7,906 bases of DNA from the NCBI GenBank assembly GCA_009774655.1, contig VSOD01000195.1:1-7906 (forward strand), given 5' to 3'. This DNA comes from Lachnospiraceae bacterium. Lineage in GTDB: Bacteria > Bacillota_A > Clostridia > Lachnospirales > Lachnospiraceae. The notes below the pieces were generated by a model that searched no databases, was not told the origin of the DNA, and worked only from the letters and a program-made list of their open reading frames with translations. Within the stretch, counting starts at the first letter, position 1, and each line of letters begins with the position of its first letter. This document shows, piece by piece, positions 5,021 through 7,906 of this stretch. The position numbers and the translations under genes were made by a program.

Positions 5021-6052
5021 ATGGAAGACAAGAGATTTGCAATATTGATCGATACAGACAATATTTCATCAAAATATATCTCCGCGATCATGGATGAGAT
5101 GACGAAACATGGAATCGTCACGTACCGCAGAGCCTACGGTGACTGGACAAGCACGCAGGCCAGGGGATGGAAGAATAAACTGATGGAGAATTCCATCACG
5201 CCGATGCAGCAGTTTTGCAATACGGTAGGCAAGAATGCGACGGATTCCACGCTGATCATTGATGCCATGGATATTCTTTATACAGGCAATGTGGACGGCT
5301 TCTGTATTGTTTCCAGTGACGGTGATTTTACGAGACTGGCGATCAGACTGCGGGAATCCGGCATGAGCGTGGTTGGCATGGGGGAAGAGAAGACGCCCCG
5401 TTCTTTCCGGACGGCCTGTTCCCAGTTTACGGTGCTTGAGAATCTGATCGACGAGGATGATCAGGAACTGCAGGAGGAAGTGCAGGATCCGGCTCATGAG
5501 AGTGCGCACGGCATATCACGCAGCGCCGGACTCAAAGGCAAGGGCAGGAAAGCCGCGGCCAGGAAGGCAGCCGAGGAGAAGGAATCCACATCGATCAGCA
5601 AGGAAGTGATCGAGAGCGCCATTATCAATATCATTACGGAGAATGAGAATAAGGATAAGGAGACGGGGCTTGGTGAGATCGGCAGCAGACTGCTGAATAA
5701 ATATCCGGATTTTGATGTGCGAAATTATGGGTACAGCCTGTTATCCCGCTTTCTGGAGGAGATCCCGAGCCTCAAACTGGTCAAAAATAACACGCGTATT
5801 AATGTGGAACTGAAAGAGAACCAGGAGTCCGAGGATGAGATAACGGCCTATATCAAGACGATCGTCAAGCTGACCGGAAAGAAAGGTATGCGGGTAAACG
5901 AGCTGAGCAACAGCGTGCACCGTAAATATGCGGGATTTACACCCAAAAACTACGGGTATTCACAGTTTACCAAATTCCTGCAGGCAATACCGGATATGGA
6001 GCTTTACGGTGATGCTAATGCGAGGAAAGTGCGTTTCGGGGAAGAAGAATAA
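5021..6052 (+). CDS. NYN domain protein with two C-terminal LOTUS (OST-HTH) domains
   Basis: The 343-residue product joins an N-terminal NYN (PIN-like, LabA/DUF88) domain at about 4-142 to a charged linker (about 145-192) and two LOTUS/OST-HTH domains (about 193-266 and 272-340). The NYN acidic motifs are intact: LIDTDN (9-14), KNATDSTLIIDAMD (71-84) and SSDGDF (98-103), so metal-dependent RNase activity is plausible. The LOTUS copies repeat one another: VRNYGYSLLSRFLEEIP (233-249) against PKNYGYSQFTKFLQAIP (308-324). LOTUS domains bind RNA, so an RNA-processing enzyme with its own binding module is inferred; targets are unknown. I chose ATG 5021 because conserved similarity begins with KRFAILID, although its ribosome binding site is weak. 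GTG 4964 has AGGTGA (4951-4956) 7 bases upstream and would add 19 residues. The linker is rich in Lys and Ala with a KGKGRKAAARKAAEEKE stretch. Confidence 0.88.
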   Translation: MEDKRFAILIDTDNISSKYISAIMDEMTKHGIVTYRRAYGDWTSTQARGWKNKLMENSITPMQQFCNTVGKNATDSTLIIDAMDILYTGNVDGFCIVSSDGDFTRLAIRLRESGMSVVGMGEEKTPRSFRTACSQFTVLENLIDEDDQELQEEVQDPAHESAHGISRSAGLKGKGRKAAARKAAEEKESTSISKEVIESAIINIITENENKDKETGLGEIGSRLLNKYPDFDVRNYGYSLLSRFLEEIPSLKLVKNNTRINVELKENQESEDEITAYIKTIVKLTGKKGMRVNELSNSVHRKYAGFTPKNYGYSQFTKFLQAIPDMELYGDANARKVRFGEEE

Positions 6053-6059
6053 GGCAATC

Positions 6060-7202
6060 TTAATAGACTGCTTCCACCTCCGTGATCTGGTTATCTTCCA
6101 CGCAGAAGCGCCAGAGGGAATGCCCGGGCAGGCGGTGCTCCGTCAGATAATATGCGTTATCTAACTGCGTGATGTAGTAAGGCGTGCCGCCGCCGATAAA
6201 ATTTTCATAGATATCTTCATAGCCGCCTTCTGCAAGCGCGGACAGATTCCGGGTGCGAAGAATGGTTGCATGATCCTGATTGCCCGTGATATCCGTGGAG
6301 ACGGTGATATAGAAATAGTCCTGAATGCGGGTAAGCTGGATCATCCCGGCCATCTGGTCGGGAACAGGATAAGTTTCCAATATCTCAAAAGTATCCAGAT
6401 CAGCACGGATGATGGAAGCATTGCCGGATACAAAATAGATTTCGTCCCCGATGATCGTGAAAGAACGCACATATACCTGATCGAGAGAGTCGATGCGGCG
6501 GATTTCCGTCAGATACATACGGGTATCGCCGGGGTTGTGGCGGAAGAGATACATTTCACCGCTCATGGAGCTCCAGGCGTAGAAGGTATCTGTGGGCGCA
6601 TGGTAGATTATGTAGTGCGGCCGGTTTCCGATCTCCTGAAAAGTCTGTGTATGGACATAAGCGTCCGCCTGTTTTTCAAAAATTAAAACACGATTTTGTT
6701 CTGTGTCGTCGATCAGATACACTTCTCCGTCACTGGCAAGGGTATGTCCCTTATCAATATCACCCGTCATTACTTTCCAGCTGCTCAGCGGATCCTCCAG
6801 ATTATCGTGGTAGATCACCTGGTTGTGATAACAGTCTACAAGAAAGTAGGTATCTTCCACTTTGGTAAGCCAGGTCGGCACACTCAGATCGGGATAAGGG
6901 TTGGAAGCGCCGTCCGGAGCGGTTTCGCCGTAAGTGGCCGGCGGATTATCGGAGGCGTTTTCGAGTACGGGCTCGGATGCCCGGATGTAATCTGTAATAG
7001 GGCCAGGCGTTTGTACAGTGGCTTCAAAGGGGGAGGAACAGCCGCACAGTGCTGCGGCGAAAGCGGTCGATAACAGCAGCGGAGGAACAGCCGCAGATAA
7101 TTTAGAAACAACTGTTTTTAAAACATCAAATCCTGATTTGATAATTACATATCTTGAATTGCATCTGCTGTCATCTTTATGTTTTTTGTGCTTTTCTCTC
7201 AT
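6060..7202 (-). CDS. Secreted lipoprotein, predicted beta-propeller, function unknown
   Basis: The 380-residue product has a long basic N-terminus, a hydrophobic stretch (about 37-54) and the lipobox LCGC (52-55), so it should be lipidated on Cys55 and held on the outer face of the membrane. A Pro/Ser/Asn-rich spacer (about 56-108) follows. The remainder is a series of short strands with recurring patterns such as DTYFLVDCYHNQVIYHD, GEVYLIDDTEQNRVLIFE, DTFYAWSSMSGEMYLFR and DEIYFVSGNASIIRADL, as expected for a propeller related to NHL or six-bladed folds. No catalytic motif is seen, so carbohydrate or peptidoglycan binding is speculative. The ATG at 7202 has GGGAG (7215-7211) 8 bases upstream; the signal region is longer than usual, so a later non-ATG start is possible. 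The 3' end lies 7 bp from the convergent NYN gene. It diverges from the acyltransferase gene, with which it shares a repeated promoter motif. Confidence 0.78.
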   Translation of the reverse strand: MREKHKKHKDDSRCNSRYVIIKSGFDVLKTVVSKLSAAVPPLLLSTAFAAALCGCSSPFEATVQTPGPITDYIRASEPVLENASDNPPATYGETAPDGASNPYPDLSVPTWLTKVEDTYFLVDCYHNQVIYHDNLEDPLSSWKVMTGDIDKGHTLASDGEVYLIDDTEQNRVLIFEKQADAYVHTQTFQEIGNRPHYIIYHAPTDTFYAWSSMSGEMYLFRHNPGDTRMYLTEIRRIDSLDQVYVRSFTIIGDEIYFVSGNASIIRADLDTFEILETYPVPDQMAGMIQLTRIQDYFYITVSTDITGNQDHATILRTRNLSALAEGGYEDIYENFIGGGTPYYITQLDNAYYLTEHRLPGHSLWRFCVEDNQITEVEAVY

Positions 7203-7230
7203 GTCGTATGCTCCCTGTTATTATTTACGG

Positions 7231-7255
7231 TGCCCTGCGCCCTGTTGCATGGGCA
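7231..7255 (-). other. Possible hairpin in the lipoprotein 5' leader
   Basis: TGCCC and GGGCA flank a 15-base loop at 7231-7255, with an alternative GCCC/GGGC pairing inside. It would lie in the untranslated leader of the lipoprotein mRNA, upstream of the ribosome binding site. It has no T-run and no recognisable riboswitch core, so a role is uncertain. Confidence 0.2.
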
Positions 7256-7262
7256 TTGAGTA

Positions 7263-7291
7263 CATATAGTAAACGAAATTTCTAATGTCGT
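7263..7291 (-). promoter_or_regulatory. Candidate promoter of the lipoprotein gene
   Basis: On the minus strand ACGACA (7291-7286) and TATATG (7268-7263) are exactly 17 bases apart, each matching four of six consensus bases. Transcription would begin near 7256, about 54 bases before the ATG. The promoter is almost entirely covered by the inverted repeat 7269-7295, which fits repression or activation there. Confidence 0.4.
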
Positions 7292-7295
7292 TTAC
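7269..7295. promoter_or_regulatory. Inverted repeat, putative operator
   Basis: GTAAACGA (7269-7276) and TCGTTTAC (7288-7295) are perfect 8-bp inverted arms separated by 11 bases. The spacing from arm centre to arm centre is 19 bp, near two helical turns, as for a dimeric regulator. The right arm and loop contain the 15-bp motif repeated at 7381. Confidence 0.5.
7278..7292 (+). repeat. 15-bp direct repeat, copy 1
   Basis: ATTTCTAATGTCGTT here is identical to 7381-7395, 103 bp away. This copy lies over the candidate minus-strand promoter of the lipoprotein gene and within the inverted repeat 7269-7295. Confidence 0.75.
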
Positions 7296-7371
7296 ATAGT
7301 ATCCGCCGATCACTTTATGATTTCAGGCATCCAGCCCATTCCCTTTTATCATAACATTTTGATGAAAAATA

Positions 7372-7380
7372 TGGTATACT
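7372..7380 (+). promoter_or_regulatory. Extended -10 promoter of the acyltransferase gene
   Basis: TGGTATACT (7372-7380) matches the element upstream of the transporter gene exactly. The -35 is weak (TAACAT at 7352-7357, spacing 17). Transcription should start near 7387, inside the second copy of the 15-bp repeat, leaving a leader of about 100 bases before the ATG. Confidence 0.6.
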
Positions 7381-7395
7381 ATTTCTAATGTCGTT
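7381..7395 (+). repeat. 15-bp direct repeat, copy 2
   Basis: ATTTCTAATGTCGTT directly follows the -10 element at 7375-7380, so it covers the predicted transcription start of the acyltransferase gene. A protein bound here would block RNA polymerase. Unlike copy 1 it lacks the left inverted arm. Confidence 0.75.
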
Positions 7396-7441
7396 AACTA
7401 CAAAAACATGTAAAATGCAAAATCCAAATATAGTAGTCACA

Positions 7442-7459
7442 GTTCACGGCCGGTTGAAC
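7442..7459 (+). other. Small hairpin in the acyltransferase leader
   Basis: GTTCA (7442-7446) and TGAAC (7455-7459) flank the loop CGGCCGGT, about 30 bases upstream of the start codon. No T-run follows. The 11 bases 7443-7453 also occur, in opposite orientation, in the antitoxin RNA at 1868-1878. Confidence 0.3.
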
Positions 7460-7488
7460 CATGAATTGTAAAGATAATGGGTGTTATA

Positions 7489-7906
7489 ATGAAAAAAGCA
7501 GCAAATCCAAATGCGAATATAACTATAAACACAAATAATATAAAAACAGACTATAATATGACGTTTGGTATTTTGAGCGGACTGGCGATCATTATGGTGG
7601 TGGCGGGGCATCTTGGCTATAATATCCTGACGGTGGGAGATCTGTTTCCTTATTATTCTTTTCATGTGCCGCTTTTTATGTTCATTTCCGGTTATTTTTA
7701 CAAAGAGACAGAAGAAACGCATCCTTTTGGCTATGTGGTGAAGAAGGCGCGCAGACTGCTGATGCCTTATTTGATCTGGAATCTGGTCTATGGACTGACT
7801 GCATGGCTGATGCGTTGGAACGGGTTTGCCATGGGGGAGGAGATCAGCCTACGGACACTTTTTCTGGCGCCATTTATGCACGGCTATCAGTTTATCTATA
7901 ATTATG
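7489..7906 (+). CDS. Acyltransferase 3 family membrane protein, N-terminal part
   Basis: The frame runs off the right edge, giving 139 complete codons. After an Asn-rich start (NPNANITINTNN) the first helix begins near residue 24 and reads GILSGLAIIMVVAGHLGYN, placing His41 at the end of helix 1 where AT3 (PF01757) enzymes have their essential His. The next helix contains FHVPLFMFISGYFYK (58-72), a hallmark of the family, then KKARRLLMPYLIWNLVYGL, the usual basic loop plus helix 3. These membrane proteins transfer acetyl or other acyl groups to surface polysaccharides, peptidoglycan or small molecules; the acceptor cannot be told from this part. Starts possible are ATG 7489 and ATG 7477, four codons earlier and in frame. 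Neither has a strong ribosome binding site; GGGTG (7479-7483) would serve the later one. It diverges from the lipoprotein gene. Confidence 0.88.
   Translation, partial: MKKAANPNANITINTNNIKTDYNMTFGILSGLAIIMVVAGHLGYNILTVGDLFPYYSFHVPLFMFISGYFYKETEETHPFGYVVKKARRLLMPYLIWNLVYGLTAWLMRWNGFAMGEEISLRTLFLAPFMHGYQFIYNY

Noticed and set aside
4843..5121. A 92-codon minus-strand frame across the kinase/NYN gap
   Set aside because: It overlaps both flanking genes, has no motif, and its start has no ribosome binding site.
6270..7073. Plus-strand frames of 73 to 138 codons antisense to the lipoprotein gene
   Set aside because: The minus-strand frame has a ribosome binding site, signal peptide, lipobox and repeated propeller-like strands; the plus-strand frames overlap one another and show no domain.
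7444..7722. A 92-codon minus-strand frame opposite the acyltransferase start
   Set aside because: The plus-strand frame has clear acyltransferase-3 motifs over the same bases.

Overview
The window reads as a chromosomal segment of a Gram-positive gut-type Clostridia, most likely Lachnospiraceae. This is inferred from the mix of DUF3160, CapA, NSS transporter, cytidylate-kinase-like and NYN/LOTUS proteins, from strong AGGAGG or AAGGGGG ribosome binding sites, from frequent GTG and TTG starts, and from extended -10 promoters of the TGGTATACT kind. No rRNA, tRNA, CRISPR array, transposase or phage gene is visible.

Layout. At 2-226 is the C-terminal tail of a DUF3160 protein, followed after 49 bp by a membrane-anchored CapA-type metallophosphatase-like protein (276-1763) with an extra N-terminal extracytoplasmic region. 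Next comes a 536-bp stretch (1764-2299) without a large gene. It holds what looks like a complete type I toxin-antitoxin locus. On the minus strand there is a 47-codon hydrophobic peptide gene (1917-2060), preceded and overlapped by a 42-codon leader frame with a strong ribosome binding site (1960-2088). On the plus strand a near-consensus promoter drives a short antisense RNA (about 1857-1945) that overlaps the 3' end of the toxin gene. Hairpins in the shared segment can end transcription in either direction. None of this was in the supplied list of long reading frames, and it is the most interesting content of the window.

From 2300 to 6052 four plus-strand genes follow with gaps of 66 to 108 bp: an 11-helix NSS sodium symporter, a LURP-one/tubby-like protein, a cytidylate-kinase-like P-loop protein, and an NYN nuclease-like protein with two LOTUS (OST-HTH) domains. 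They may be partly co-transcribed, though an internal promoter is likely before the kinase-like gene. The NYN gene ends 7 bp from the end of a convergent minus-strand lipoprotein gene (6060-7202) that looks like a secreted beta-propeller of unknown function. A 286-bp divergent intergenic region (7203-7488) then leads to the start of an acyltransferase-3 membrane protein, cut off by the window edge. That region carries a perfect 15-bp direct repeat, one copy in the probable promoter of each divergent gene. This suggests shared control of the lipoprotein and the acyltransferase, which together could act on a cell-surface polymer.
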